NCBI GenBank assembly: GCA_017545185.1
Contig: JAFWQJ010000029.1
Coordinates: 1 to 64,000 of the forward strand
Length of the DNA: 64,000 nt
Direction of reading: 5' to 3'
Source of the DNA: Oscillospiraceae bacterium
GTDB lineage: Bacteria; Bacillota; Clostridia; Oscillospirales; Ruminococcaceae
Both the position numbers and the translations under genes were made by a program. Shown one piece after another: positions 1 to 7,880 of this stretch (the stretch's first letter is position 1; every line of letters begins with the position of its first letter). The notes beneath the pieces are model-generated. The model did not search any database and was not told the DNA's origin. It saw nothing but the letters and a program-made list of their open reading frames with translations.

Positions 1-21
1 CGGTAAGTTTTCTAATTCCAT
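1..21 (-). CDS. Start of an unidentified gene, cut by the window edge
   Basis: An ATG reading into the window edge (MELENLP) follows a good AGGAGAG ribosome site with 7 bases of spacing. Only seven codons are visible, so no function can be given. It lies downstream of the XRE gene on the same strand and is probably in the same transcript. Confidence 0.5.
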
Positions 22-48
22 TTTGCTCTCCTGTTTGTTTGATTGGAT

Positions 49-666
49 TCAACGATCCTTTTTCGGGGCTTTGAACAGCAGGATTCCCTTTATGATCAGC
101 AACAAAAACATCATGACAGCGGCATAAGGAATTCTTGCCGCGATCAGGAACAATACAGCAATGATGCTCAGAACAAGTGATACGCCTGTGACAGAACTTC
201 TTCCTTTTTCAATACTCTTGTAATTCATAAACACCTTGACGGCGCCGATGATGATCAACGCCGCAAACATCCCCCAGCAGATACAGCTTATCCAAAATGA
301 TATTTGTGTGTACTGATACAAAGCAACTGCTGTGACAGTTTCTCCTGATTTATTCGGATAAAGCGGAAGAAGGATCAGCATCAGGCTCATGATATCTGTC
401 AGGCCGATCAGCAGATCTGTCATTTTTCCGATATTCGTGCAATTTTCCTCTTTTGCTGCGCTAATGAGCTCTTCCGATGACAGCAGTTCATCGATTGTCA
501 CCGAAAAGAACTTTGATATTTCTTTCAACGAATCAATACTTGGATAGCCTTTTCCCGATTCCCATTTTGAGATTGCTGTACGGGAAACAAAGAGTTCTTT
601 TGCGAGTTCCTCCTGCGTCATTCCTTTATTCTTCCTGAGTTCCTGCAATTTCTCGTGAAATTCCAT
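49..666 (-). CDS. XRE-family DNA-binding protein with membrane segments
   Basis: The first about 65 residues form a Cro/CI-type helix-turn-helix (LQELRKNKGMTQEELA, followed by SRTAISKWESGKGYPS), which binds operator DNA. The rest of the 205 residues holds about four hydrophobic segments, so this is a membrane-anchored regulator of a type common in Firmicutes. Its start codon lies inside the 3' end of the PAP2 gene (41-base overlap), so the two are co-transcribed and probably translationally coupled. The target and any signal sensed by the membrane part are unknown. Confidence 0.85.
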   Translation of the reverse strand: MEFHEKLQELRKNKGMTQEELAKELFVSRTAISKWESGKGYPSIDSLKEISKFFSVTIDELLSSEELISAAKEENCTNIGKMTDLLIGLTDIMSLMLILLPLYPNKSGETVTAVALYQYTQISFWISCICWGMFAALIIIGAVKVFMNYKSIEKGRSSVTGVSLVLSIIAVLFLIAARIPYAAVMMFLLLIIKGILLFKAPKKDR

Positions 667-1342
667 TTCTGTCTCTCCGTTCCTTATATTGATCCGTGAG
701 CTTCACACTTCCGTGATAGATCAGGTACAGACCTGCGCTTAACAGCACAGAGCCTATGATATCCGTCAGCCAGTGTACACCTGCGAGTGTCCGGCCCGCG
801 ACCATAAATGCAGTGAACAGGACTGAAAACGCATAAATACTATTTCTGGCCACAGTATTCCTGACTCTGCGAACTGTCTGGAACATGAGCGTCGGCATGA
901 CACTCATAACAAGAAGCGTTGTCGAAGACGGGTAAGAAGCTTCCATACGTCCTTCTATCAGGACCGGCCGATAATTGATCGGAATCATCTCAAATATGAG
1001 ATAACCAAATATCACAAGAATATAGTATAGTCCAAGCAGGAGGATATCGGTATCGACTTTGAGAAGACTTCTTCGCCCTACAAGCTGAACCAGACCGACA
1101 GCACCGAATATCAGGCAGATCACGATCGGTACCAGTCCGAGCCAGTCCGTCACAGTATACACCCACATATGTACACCAGTCGTTTTATGGAACCATACGT
1201 TCAGGGCTGCAAAACCTATGCATGTTCCATTCTGTCCGGCTGCCTGAACATCAACGGTCTGTATCAGAATCGTCCAGACCGTAAACAGCAGCATCATGAT
1301 CATGCCTGTAAATAAAATGCGCTTTCCGTTTCTTTTCATCAT
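626..1342 (-). CDS. PAP2-type membrane phosphatase
   Basis: A 238-residue polytopic membrane protein of the phosphatidic acid phosphatase type 2 superfamily. The third active-site motif is clear (GRTLAGVHWLTDIIGS, Arg-x5-His-x3-Asp) and an RP motif (INYRP) fits motif 1. The second motif, normally PSGH, reads PSST here, so the usual His is missing and activity is uncertain. The family dephosphorylates lipid phosphates or undecaprenyl pyrophosphate at the membrane. It is the first gene of an operon with the overlapping XRE regulator. Confidence 0.75.
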   Translation of the reverse strand: MMKRNGKRILFTGMIMMLLFTVWTILIQTVDVQAAGQNGTCIGFAALNVWFHKTTGVHMWVYTVTDWLGLVPIVICLIFGAVGLVQLVGRRSLLKVDTDILLLGLYYILVIFGYLIFEMIPINYRPVLIEGRMEASYPSSTTLLVMSVMPTLMFQTVRRVRNTVARNSIYAFSVLFTAFMVAGRTLAGVHWLTDIIGSVLLSAGLYLIYHGSVKLTDQYKERRDRNGISREIAGTQEE

Positions 1343-1445
1343 TCTCTGTTCCTTTCAGGAGATTGCCTTCCGGCTGATCTCATGGTAGCACAGGACCTGA
1401 AAAAAGTAAAGAACCGGAGTTTCACATCGGTGACACGGATCGTAA

Positions 1446-1473
1446 CATCGTCGAAAATGCGCCATTTTCGATG
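1446..1473 (-). promoter_or_regulatory. Hairpin in the PAP2 leader
   Basis: Inverted repeat with arms CATCGtCGAAAATG and CATTTTCGATG around a 3-base loop, located in the long untranslated leader (about 170 bases) between the PAP2 promoter and its start codon. There is no T-run after it, so it is not a plain terminator. It may be an mRNA-stabilising or regulatory stem. Confidence 0.4.
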
Positions 1474-1519
1474 TACCCATCAAAACTACCGAAACGGATG
1501 ATAAGTAAGGCTTGATACA

Positions 1520-1548
1520 ATTATATTCGAAAAATGATACGCTGTCAA
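1520..1548 (-). promoter_or_regulatory. Promoter for the PAP2-XRE operon
   Basis: On the minus strand: TTGACA (1548-1543), 17-base spacer, TATAAT (1525-1520). This is an exact sigma-70/sigma-A consensus aimed at PAP2. Confidence 0.75.
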
Positions 1549-1600
1549 TATATGAAAAGAATTACAGCTCCATATTGAATCAGGCATCACATCAGCGCCT

Positions 1601-1627
1601 GCCGGGATTATTCCCGGCGTTTTTTTT
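1601..1627 (+). terminator. Orphan rho-independent terminator
   Basis: Stem GCCGGGA/TCCCGGC with a TTAT loop, followed by G and eight T. No plus-strand gene lies upstream within the window gap, so it may end a short RNA or read-through from the divergent region. It also insulates the ArsR promoter just downstream. Confidence 0.75.
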
Positions 1628-1638
1628 GCAAAAACATA

Positions 1639-1683
1639 TTGACATTTTTCTATGTGTATGATATAATATAGAAAATCTTCAAT
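1639..1683 (+). promoter_or_regulatory. Promoter and candidate operator of the ArsR operon
   Basis: TTGACA (1639-1644), 17-base spacer and TATAAT (1662-1667) precede the ArsR gene. A partly symmetric AT-rich box (ATATAGAAAATCTTCAAT, 1666-1683) overlaps the end of the -10 and the start point. It resembles a second box at 2043-2062, which suggests an ArsR autoregulatory operator. Confidence 0.7.
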
Positions 1684-1696
1684 GTGAGGTGAGAAC

Positions 1697-2008
1697 GTGG
1701 AGCTTTCAAACAAGCAGATCACGGTGATATTCAAAGCACTGTGCGATGAGAACAGAGTGCAGATATTCAGAATTCTGCAAAATGGCGAGCTATGTGCCTG
1801 TCATCTTCTGGAGGAGCTGAACCTGAGTCAGCCGACACTTTCTCATCATATGAAGGTGCTCTGCGACAGCGGCCTTGTGGTCGGCAGAAAAGAAGGCAAG
1901 TGGATGCACTACTCCATTTCACAGGAAGGTGCTAAGGTCGCTGTGGATTGTCTGAAAGAAATCACGGCAGTAACCGAAAATGGTTGTCCATGCTGTAATC
2001 ATCAATAA
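1697..2008 (+). CDS. ArsR/SmtB-family metalloregulator
   Basis: A 103-residue winged-helix repressor. The core ELCACHLLEEL...QPTLSHHMKVL matches the ArsR DNA-recognition region, and ELCACHL corresponds to the ELCxCxL metal or metalloid site of this family. The C-terminus ends with a cluster CPCCNHQ that could add ligands. Translation starts at GTG after a GAGGTGAG ribosome site. It is the first gene of a four-gene unit with a Cys-rich protein, an ArsP-like permease and a thioredoxin-like protein, and probably represses that unit until a metalloid or thiol stress is sensed. The actual ligand cannot be read from sequence. Confidence 0.9.
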   Translation: MELSNKQITVIFKALCDENRVQIFRILQNGELCACHLLEELNLSQPTLSHHMKVLCDSGLVVGRKEGKWMHYSISQEGAKVAVDCLKEITAVTENGCPCCNHQ

Positions 2009-2062
2009 GCCGTATTCCGATACGGCTTATCAAAGCAGCATTATATAGATACATCTAAATAT
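2007..2062 (+). promoter_or_regulatory. Hairpin and candidate second ArsR operator
   Basis: Directly after the arsR stop there is a stem AAGCCGTAT/ATACGGCTT with a TCCG loop and no T-run (2007-2028). A near-palindrome ATATAGATACATCTAAATAT (2043-2062) follows just before the next ribosome site. It shares the ATATAGAnnnATCTnnAAT pattern with the box at the operon promoter. Confidence 0.4.
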
Positions 2063-2082
2063 AACGATCGGAGGATAAGAAA

Positions 2083-2526
2083 ATGGATCATGAGACAAAA
2101 GCGGTACAGTATTTCGAGAAAGGTTATATTTGTTCGCAGGCTGTGTTTGCTGCTTTTGCAGAACAGTTCGGCATCACAGAAAAACAGGCTTTGCAGATCG
2201 GCGCCTGCTTCGGCGGCGGTATGAACAAAGGTGAGGTCTGCGGTGCCTGCACCGGTGCACTGATGGTGCTTGGCATGAAATACGGGCAGTTTGACATTAC
2301 GGATACAGTAAGCCGTACAGCAGAACACGCAAAAGCTGTGCAGTTCCTTGATGAATTTGCAAAACGCAAAGGCTCGTATGTCTGCCGCGAGATACTCGGC
2401 TGTGATCTCCGGACAGAGGATGGCAGAAACTATGCACGATCAAACGGTCTGTTCGGGAAACTGTGTCCCGAAATGGTAAGAACAGCGGCAGAGATCTTGA
2501 CAGAAATGCTTGGAGGTAATGAATAA
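2083..2526 (+). CDS. C_GCAxxG_C_C family protein
   Basis: A 147-residue cytosolic protein with the family signature. Cys residues occur in YICSQAVFAAF, GACFGGGM and VCGACTGAL, with further Cys at VCREILGCDL and LCPEMV. This is a putative redox or metal-cofactor protein of unknown chemistry that often sits beside redox genes. Ribosome site GGAGG lies 9 bases upstream of ATG. It is followed after 2 bases by the permease, so the two are tightly coupled in the ArsR operon. Confidence 0.85.
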   Translation: MDHETKAVQYFEKGYICSQAVFAAFAEQFGITEKQALQIGACFGGGMNKGEVCGACTGALMVLGMKYGQFDITDTVSRTAEHAKAVQFLDEFAKRKGSYVCREILGCDLRTEDGRNYARSNGLFGKLCPEMVRTAAEILTEMLGGNE

Positions 2527-2528
2527 GA

Positions 2529-3524
2529 GTGTGGGATTTCATACAGGACGAGATATTCGGCATGAAATGGCTGAACAGGCTGATCGGTTTTCTATTGAAT
2601 ACCTGCGGTCCTGATACGGAAAATAAGGTCGGCGGCAGTCCGCAATTCTTTATCTATGATACGATAAAGATTCTGGTACTGCTCGGCGTTCTGATATTTG
2701 TGATAACCTATATACAGAGTTATTTTCCGCCCGAAAGAACGAAGAAGATACTCGGCAGGTTTCACGGAATTGGTGCAAATTGTATCGCTGCTTTACTCGG
2801 CACGGTCACACCGTTCTGTTCCTGCTCCTCAATACCGTTGTTTATGGGCTTCACAAGCGCAGGGCTTCCGCTGGGCGTAACGTTCTCGTTTCTAATCTCG
2901 TCACCGATGGTAGACCTCGGTTCACTTGTTCTGCTGATGAGCATTTTCGGCTGGAAGGTTGCGGTCATATATGTAGTCGTAGGCCTATTGATCGCTGTTG
3001 CAGGCGGTACACTGATCGAAAAGCTGCACCTGGAAGATCAGGTGGAGGAGTTCATCCGGAACGGCAAGCGCATTGACACACCGCAAAACGAGCTGACAAA
3101 GCGTGAACGTCTGAAGTATGCCTGGGAGCAGGTTGTGGGAACTGCAAAAAAGGTCCTGCCCTATGTCATAGCCGGTGTAGGAATCGGAGCTTTTATCCAT
3201 AACTGGATACCGGAGGAATGGGTCGTCAGAGTGCTCGGTACCGGAAATCCTTTCGGCGTTATTATAGCTGCGATCTGCGGTATCCCGATGTATGCGGATA
3301 TTTTCGGCTGTATCCCGATTGCAGAGGCACTAGTCGAAAAAGGCGCAAAACTCGGCGTGGTACTGGCGTTTATGATGGGCGTGATTACGCTGTCGCTGCC
3401 ATCTATGATTATGCTGAAAAAAGCGATAAAGCCGAAACTGCTTGGCATTTTCATTGCAATCTGCACAGTTGGTATTATCCTTGTCGGATACTTCTTCAAT
3501 CTCATTCAGAGTTACATTATTTAG
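2529..3524 (+). CDS. ArsP-like permease (DUF318 family)
   Basis: A 331-residue membrane protein with about eight hydrophobic segments. The conserved PFCSCSSIPLFMGF block, with its paired Cys, and a second repeat around GIPMYADIFGCIPI mark the ArsP/DUF318 permease family, some members of which export organoarsenicals. It starts with GTG behind a GGAGG site that lies inside the end of the preceding gene. The setting (ArsR, Cys-rich partner, thioredoxin) supports export of a metalloid or thiol-reactive compound; the substrate is inferred. Confidence 0.85.
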   Translation: MWDFIQDEIFGMKWLNRLIGFLLNTCGPDTENKVGGSPQFFIYDTIKILVLLGVLIFVITYIQSYFPPERTKKILGRFHGIGANCIAALLGTVTPFCSCSSIPLFMGFTSAGLPLGVTFSFLISSPMVDLGSLVLLMSIFGWKVAVIYVVVGLLIAVAGGTLIEKLHLEDQVEEFIRNGKRIDTPQNELTKRERLKYAWEQVVGTAKKVLPYVIAGVGIGAFIHNWIPEEWVVRVLGTGNPFGVIIAAICGIPMYADIFGCIPIAEALVEKGAKLGVVLAFMMGVITLSLPSMIMLKKAIKPKLLGIFIAICTVGIILVGYFFNLIQSYII

Positions 3525-3536
3525 GAGGTTCATATC

Positions 3537-3899
3537 ATGGCGTTATTCGGTAAGAAAAAGGAAGAGAAGAAAGAGGAAACTTCATGCTGCTGTTGTGGCG
3601 GAGAACAGACTGTAAGCGAATCAGTATCCACTTGCTGCGGCAAAACTGTTGATGGCATTTGCTGTATTAAAGTTCTCGGTTCGGGATGCAAAGCCTGTCA
3701 TCAGCTCTATGATAATACTGTCAATGCTGTCGAGGGTATGGGCGTCAAGGTAGAGTATATCACCGATTTGCAGAAAATCATGGAGTACGGCGCAATGTCC
3801 ATGCCTGCGCTTGTGATCAATGAGAAGCTCGTTTCGTCGGGCAAGGTGCTCAAACCTGCTGATATCTTGGCACTTATCAAAAACACATCGAAAATCTGA
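3537..3899 (+). CDS. Thioredoxin-like small redox protein
   Basis: A 120-residue protein. Residues about 45-120 match the small MTH895/TM0996-type thioredoxin fold, with the redox pair GSGCKACHQL and the cis-Pro loop MSMPALVIN. The N-terminus is rich in Cys (CCCCGG, STCCGK), probably for metal or thiol handling. It is the last gene of the ArsR operon, 12 bases after the permease with ribosome site AGGAGG. A role in electron or thiol supply to the permease or Cys-rich partner is inferred from context. Confidence 0.85.
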   Translation: MALFGKKKEEKKEETSCCCCGGEQTVSESVSTCCGKTVDGICCIKVLGSGCKACHQLYDNTVNAVEGMGVKVEYITDLQKIMEYGAMSMPALVINEKLVSSGKVLKPADILALIKNTSKI

Positions 3900-3927
3900 A
3901 GCCAGCATAAAAATATACCACGAAAAG

Positions 3928-4240
3928 ACCGCCGCCTGCACAACGCAGACGGCGGTTCTCTTGTATTCAATTCCCGATGTACCGTTCCGCAGCGGATTCC
4001 ACACTCATACAGAACACCAAATCCTGTGTCAATGTTTTCAGTGAGGGGTCTCCTTCCCTAATCCGCATTGTACGTCTGATTTCTTTCGGTATGACAACTC
4101 TCCCTAAATCGTCGATTCTTCTCACAATACCGGTTGCTTTCATTTTCTGCCTCCTGTTTTATGCTTTGCGATTGTTCGATCGCTCACCGGTATTGTTTGC
4201 CGTGTGCGGAAGATTATGCATTGAAAATGTTTTCTTATCA
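3928..4240 (-). repeat. AbrB-element copy A (full length)
   Basis: First of seven related repeats. From high to low coordinates it has a conserved upstream segment (minus strand of accggtattgtttgccg and atgcattgaa, 4186-4225), a ribosome site AGGAGG, a 58-codon AbrB-like gene, and a hairpin with arms CCGCCGCCTGC/GCAGACGGCGG (3928-3955). The hairpin also lies just after the thioredoxin gene and can end that transcript. Confidence 0.7.
3967..4143 (-). CDS. Short AbrB/SpoVT-type DNA-binding protein, copy A
   Basis: 58 codons plus stop. The first 33 residues are a swapped-hairpin AbrB domain almost identical to the SpoVT N-terminus (TGIVRRIDDLGRVVIPKEIRR). After GDP the sequence leaves the family and reads SLKTLTQ, ending at YIGN. 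This copy has a divergent tail (DLVFCMSVESAAERYIGN) compared with copies C and E. The ribosome site AGGAGG is 7 bases from ATG. Such domains dimerise and bind DNA; whether this short form is functional is unknown. Confidence 0.6.
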   Translation of the reverse strand: MKATGIVRRIDDLGRVVIPKEIRRTMRIREGDPSLKTLTQDLVFCMSVESAAERYIGN

Positions 4241-4263
4241 TCCGATTCTGCGTATATTATCTC

Positions 4264-4292
4264 TTGATTTCTTCAGCATTCTGTGCTATAAT
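4264..4292 (+). promoter_or_regulatory. Promoter for the membrane/zinc-ribbon pair
   Basis: TTGATT, 17-base spacer, TATAAT, 37 bases before the start codon at 4330. Confidence 0.7.
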
Positions 4293-4329
4293 CTTATCAA
4301 ACAAAACATATTCGTTTTAAAAGGAGAAC

Positions 4330-5313
4330 ATGAAGATGCCGGGACTGACTGAAAAAATCAGGTTGTTTCTGAAAAAACCGCAGAATACCGTTGAGATCAT
4401 CGTTGATTTCCTTTGTCTTGCGGCTTCCTACGTGCTGCTGTTCCTGCTGCCGCAAAAAGTAAATATCCTTTTCTGGGCAGTCTTTGCGCTGGCGGCGTTT
4501 CTGTTCTGCATCGGTTTTTTTCGCATGGGATTCTTGCTGGACAGCATAAACTCAAAAAAATCAATCGTTGTATCGGGCAGTTTGCTCGTGCTGTGCGGCA
4601 TCATTCTGAACAGCGCCGGTATTATTGCAATCTGGAAAACACAGGGCAGTGATCGGAGTGTTGCCGCTGCAATCCTGCTTCTGATTGAGGCGATCGTCAT
4701 GTATTCTATCACAGCGAGTCAAACCGACACGCCGCGTTCACAGTGGATCATGTCACTTATTTTCAGAGTCGCCGCAGTTCTGCTGATAATCGGCGCAGTA
4801 ACCGGTATGATCGCGGCTTCCTTTTCGGATACATCCATAGCGGCAGGCTTATTGCTGCTCATTGAAGGAATCGTATTCTGGGCAATGGGCAACGGAAACA
4901 ATCCGTTTAATTCGGCTGCATCGCCAATCCGTGCCGTTCCCGGCATGAAGAAAACCGTTCAGGAGCTTTGCGATGCACTTGACAGTACAGAGACACAGCT
5001 TGGATTCCCGTGGCTTGGAAGAATACGCACAATCAAGAATGACACAATCATTTACGGTCCGTCAGAAGAAGGCGTTTTCGTTTACGGCTATTATCACTTC
5101 GGCAGGTTCTATGTCACATTCAGCAAGGATGTCTCACTTTTAGATGAGGGCGAAGCCGATGCGCACCGCATCACTGAAATTCCTGACAGCAAGGGCATAT
5201 GCCTTGGAGAAGAGTCACTCCCGGAAGCATATGCCTGTATGATCACACGATACCTGGAAAACGGGAATCCAATATGGAGTACAAAGCTCAAAAAGCGGAA
5301 GAAAAAACAATAA
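4330..5313 (+). CDS. Hypothetical membrane protein
   Basis: I do not recognise a named family. The 327-residue product has about six hydrophobic segments in the first 200 residues. A soluble C-terminal part of about 125 residues follows, beginning near VPGMKKTVQELCDALDSTETQLG, and the tail is strongly basic (KLKKRKKKQ). The ATG follows AAGGAG. The next gene begins 13 bases later with its own ribosome site, so the two are likely co-transcribed. Confidence 0.7.
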   Translation: MKMPGLTEKIRLFLKKPQNTVEIIVDFLCLAASYVLLFLLPQKVNILFWAVFALAAFLFCIGFFRMGFLLDSINSKKSIVVSGSLLVLCGIILNSAGIIAIWKTQGSDRSVAAAILLLIEAIVMYSITASQTDTPRSQWIMSLIFRVAAVLLIIGAVTGMIAASFSDTSIAAGLLLLIEGIVFWAMGNGNNPFNSAASPIRAVPGMKKTVQELCDALDSTETQLGFPWLGRIRTIKNDTIIYGPSEEGVFVYGYYHFGRFYVTFSKDVSLLDEGEADAHRITEIPDSKGICLGEESLPEAYACMITRYLENGNPIWSTKLKKRKKKQ

Positions 5314-5326
5314 AGGAGAATATATT

Positions 5327-5995
5327 ATGGATACAAGAAAATGCCCGTCCTGCGGCGGTGAAATGGAACTTTCGATCTCGAATAAATGTCTGATCTGTCC
5401 TTTTTGTGATACGCATATTGATGTCGATATGCAGGATGACGGCAACACCGGAATGCTCGATGAAAGAATGTTTGACTTTCTGTGGAATCTTGACAGCCTG
5501 AAACAGCATGACAATGTAATCGCTGTTCTTGATTCAATGCGCTATTGCCTGAACAGTCTGAAGACCACAGAGAGTGTATCCAAATATATCAGAACCACCC
5601 TTCTTACCGATGAAGATGTCGCTTCTGAGGGTATCAATCAGAAGCGAATCGACAAAATCATGCCGAAGATCGCGGAACTAATAGAGCCCGGCGAGTGTAT
5701 CATTGTCTACGGCGACGACGGCATTCTTTCCAGAGGAAAAGAATTTTTTGTTATTACGGATAAACGCAGCATTTTTGTAAACGGGAAAAAAAAGGGCGCC
5801 GTCCTGCACCGTGAGATCAGTGCCATGCATCTTGACCCGAACGGCGGCTATCCACGCTGGCAGCTCAACAATCAGGACAGTTTTGCCGTCACTGGTATTG
5901 GTAATAAATACCGGCTTCAGGGCGCGATTGCTGCACTGATCTGTCTTTTTGCTGCTGAACAGCGCGGCGGAAAGGAAAAAACCAAGCTGCTGTAA
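5327..5995 (+). CDS. Zinc-ribbon protein with a PH-like C-terminal domain
   Basis: A 222-residue protein. The N-terminus has two CxxC pairs (CPSCGGE, CPFCDTH) forming a zinc ribbon. A helical middle follows, and the C-terminal about 90 residues (ECIIVYGDDGILSRGKEFFVITDKRSIFVN...) look like the bacterial PH-like fold seen in short-PH-domain proteins. No enzyme motif is visible. It follows a membrane protein gene and may act with it at the membrane; that is inference. Confidence 0.65.
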   Translation: MDTRKCPSCGGEMELSISNKCLICPFCDTHIDVDMQDDGNTGMLDERMFDFLWNLDSLKQHDNVIAVLDSMRYCLNSLKTTESVSKYIRTTLLTDEDVASEGINQKRIDKIMPKIAELIEPGECIIVYGDDGILSRGKEFFVITDKRSIFVNGKKKGAVLHREISAMHLDPNGGYPRWQLNNQDSFAVTGIGNKYRLQGAIAALICLFAAEQRGGKEKTKLL

Positions 5996-6010
5996 ATAAT
6001 CATACGGATA

Positions 6011-6030
6011 AGACCGGCATTCGCCGGTCT
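6011..6030. terminator. Bidirectional terminator between convergent genes
   Basis: Stem AGACCGGC/GCCGGTCT with an ATTC loop between the ends of the zinc-ribbon gene and the convergent LURP-one-like gene. Confidence 0.65.
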
Positions 6031-6560
6031 TAATCGTTTTCACATTCAGAATCATCTTTATCAGAAATATGGTCGCAAATGGCGGCAAGTGCTGCAGCAA
6101 TTTCGTCCATATCTGAATCAAACATCAGGATCAGATATGTGTCGAGAAAACCTGATTTTTTTTGCTCAATTTCGCAGAGCTTTCTGCCTCCGATCAGAAT
6201 ATCGAAACAGCAGGCATACCAGTCCGCACGTATTTCCACCATCTGACCGTTGATCGTACCGGAAAAATCATGTGTAAGCAGTGAAATACGCTTTTTGATC
6301 TTTGCAATTACCTGACCGTCTTTCTCAATCGTGTATTCTGTCAGAAGCTTTGCGATCTTTTTGCTGAGCCGCAGCACTTCTGTACCGTCTTTCCGAATCG
6401 AAAATCTGTGTCGTGTGATGTCACCTTCGATTGTACAGATCGGTTTCATACCGTCTCTATATACATTATACTGCGGCTTTAATGACAACACCTGCTCCAT
6501 TGTCAGCAGATAGGTTCTTTTTTTCTGTTTCCTGTTGTATATTGTATTCTGCGCATCCAT
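6030..6560 (-). CDS. LURP-one-related (DUF567) family protein
   Basis: A 176-residue soluble protein with the beta-barrel pattern of LURP-one-related/Tubby-like proteins (YNVYRDGMKPICTIEGDITRH; ADWYACCFDILIGGRKLCEIEQKK). It has a hydrophobic C-terminal helix and an acidic tail. The family's biochemical role in bacteria is not established. It has its own promoter and is a single-gene transcript. Confidence 0.7.
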   Translation of the reverse strand: MDAQNTIYNRKQKKRTYLLTMEQVLSLKPQYNVYRDGMKPICTIEGDITRHRFSIRKDGTEVLRLSKKIAKLLTEYTIEKDGQVIAKIKKRISLLTHDFSGTINGQMVEIRADWYACCFDILIGGRKLCEIEQKKSGFLDTYLILMFDSDMDEIAAALAAICDHISDKDDSECEND

Positions 6561-6643
6561 TGCTTTCCCTCAGCTTCCTGTACTGTTCTTTTTCGGCTGT
6601 ACCAACATTTCGCAGGCAGAACAGTACCATCAATGATAACTGT

Positions 6644-6672
6644 ATTATATCACGTTATGCGTAAGAATGCAA
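6644..6672 (-). promoter_or_regulatory. Promoter of the LURP-one-like gene
   Basis: Minus strand TTGCAT (6672-6667), 17-base spacer, TATAAT (6649-6644). Confidence 0.7.
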
Positions 6673-6704
6673 TGGATACAAAAATATTCGTATACAAAAA
6701 AACA

Positions 6705-6935
6705 CCGCCTGACTTCCAATCAGACGGCGGTATTTCTATGTCCTCTACCCGATGTACCCTCTCCCGGTGAGCTCCTGCATCCCGGAGCAGAACGCAATTT
6801 CCCGTGTCAATGTTTTCAGTGAGGGGTCGCCCATTCTGATGCGGAGTGTCCTGCGGATTTCTTTTGGTATTACAATGCGGCCAAGATCATCAATGCATCT
6901 TACGATTCTTGCTGCAATGTGAAGAAACAATAGCA
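6705..6935 (-). repeat. AbrB-element copy B (start codon lost)
   Basis: Contains the hairpin (CCGCCTGA/TCAGACGGCGG) and an AbrB-like frame ending with GRGYIG and TAG at 6745. It reads IAARIVRCIDDLGRIVIPKE in place of MKATGIVRRIDDLGRVVIPKE. The usual ATG and the AGGAGG site are absent, so this copy is probably a pseudogene. It lies directly downstream of metF. Confidence 0.65.
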
Positions 6936-6963
6936 TTGATGCTGTTTTCCGATATATAATAAT

Positions 6964-6987
6964 GAACCCGCCCAATCAGGCGGGTTC
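6964..6987 (-). terminator. Terminator of the metE-metF operon
   Basis: Stem GAACCCGCC/GGCGGGTTC with a 6-base loop, 15 bases beyond the metF stop. Confidence 0.75.
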
Positions 6988-7001
6988 TCATTCGTGATAT
7001 G

Positions 7002-7880
7002 TCAATCGCAGACTTTATTCTTTACTGTGATCAGATTCTGCACCGCTTCAAAGATCCGGTGCGCAATATACGGATTGTTCATAGTGTAGAGGTGTATGCC
7101 GTCTACACCCTCTGCCATCAGATCAGTGATTTGGTCGATTGCATAGGCAATGCCTGCATCGCGCAGCGCGGTTACGTTGTGCTCATATTTTTCCAGCATT
7201 CGCTTAAATTTCTTGGGAAGCTGCACGCCGCAGAGCCTCACCATGCGCTCAATCTGACGCTTGTTTGTCACAGGCATAATGCCGGCTTCGATCGGCACAT
7301 TGATACCGGCGATGCGCGCCTTCTCATGAAAATCAAAAAAGTATTCATTATCAAGGAAAAGCTGCGTAATGAGATGATCTGCACCGCAGTCCACCTTATA
7401 TTTCAGCCATTTGAGATCATCGACCGCGCCGGTACTTTCGGGATGCACCTCCGGATAACACGCCGCAAGAATGTTGAAATCATAATTCTCCTGAATAAAT
7501 GTGATGAGGTCGCTTGCATGGCGGAAATCACTCGGTGCAGCATCATCGGTACGGTCGCCGCGCAAAGCAAGGATATTCTCGATGCCTGCATCCTGCATCC
7601 GGTCTAAAATCTCTCGCGCCTGCGGCTTTGTAAGATTGATGCACGGCAGATGCGCAACACTCTCCACGCCGTATCTGTGCTGAATATCAGATGCGATCTG
7701 AATTGTCTTGCTGCCGTTTTTGCCGCCGCCTGCGCCATAGGTCACGCTGATGAAATCCGGTTCAATATCCGAAAGCTGCTCCAGCGTATCGTAGATGACA
7801 CTTTCATCTGCATCGGGTTTCGGCGGAAATACTTCCAGTGAAAAAACTGTTTTCTGTGCAAATAGTTCAGCTGTTTTCAT
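7002..7880 (-). CDS. metF: 5,10-methylenetetrahydrofolate reductase
   Basis: A flavoprotein that reduces methylene-THF to methyl-THF, the methyl donor for methionine synthase. The family pattern is clear: FSLEVFPPK near the N-terminus with the catalytic Glu, FISVTYGAGG, HLPCINLT, ILALRGD and FDFHEKARIAGINVPIEAGIMPV. I place the start at MKTAELFAQ: it is preceded by GAGGTG and overlaps the last 14 bases of metE, so the two are translationally coupled. Starting there the protein has 292 residues, normal for MetF. Confidence 0.95.
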   Translation of the reverse strand: MKTAELFAQKTVFSLEVFPPKPDADESVIYDTLEQLSDIEPDFISVTYGAGGGKNGSKTIQIASDIQHRYGVESVAHLPCINLTKPQAREILDRMQDAGIENILALRGDRTDDAAPSDFRHASDLITFIQENYDFNILAACYPEVHPESTGAVDDLKWLKYKVDCGADHLITQLFLDNEYFFDFHEKARIAGINVPIEAGIMPVTNKRQIERMVRLCGVQLPKKFKRMLEKYEHNVTALRDAGIAYAIDQITDLMAEGVDGIHLYTMNNPYIAHRIFEAVQNLITVKNKVCD

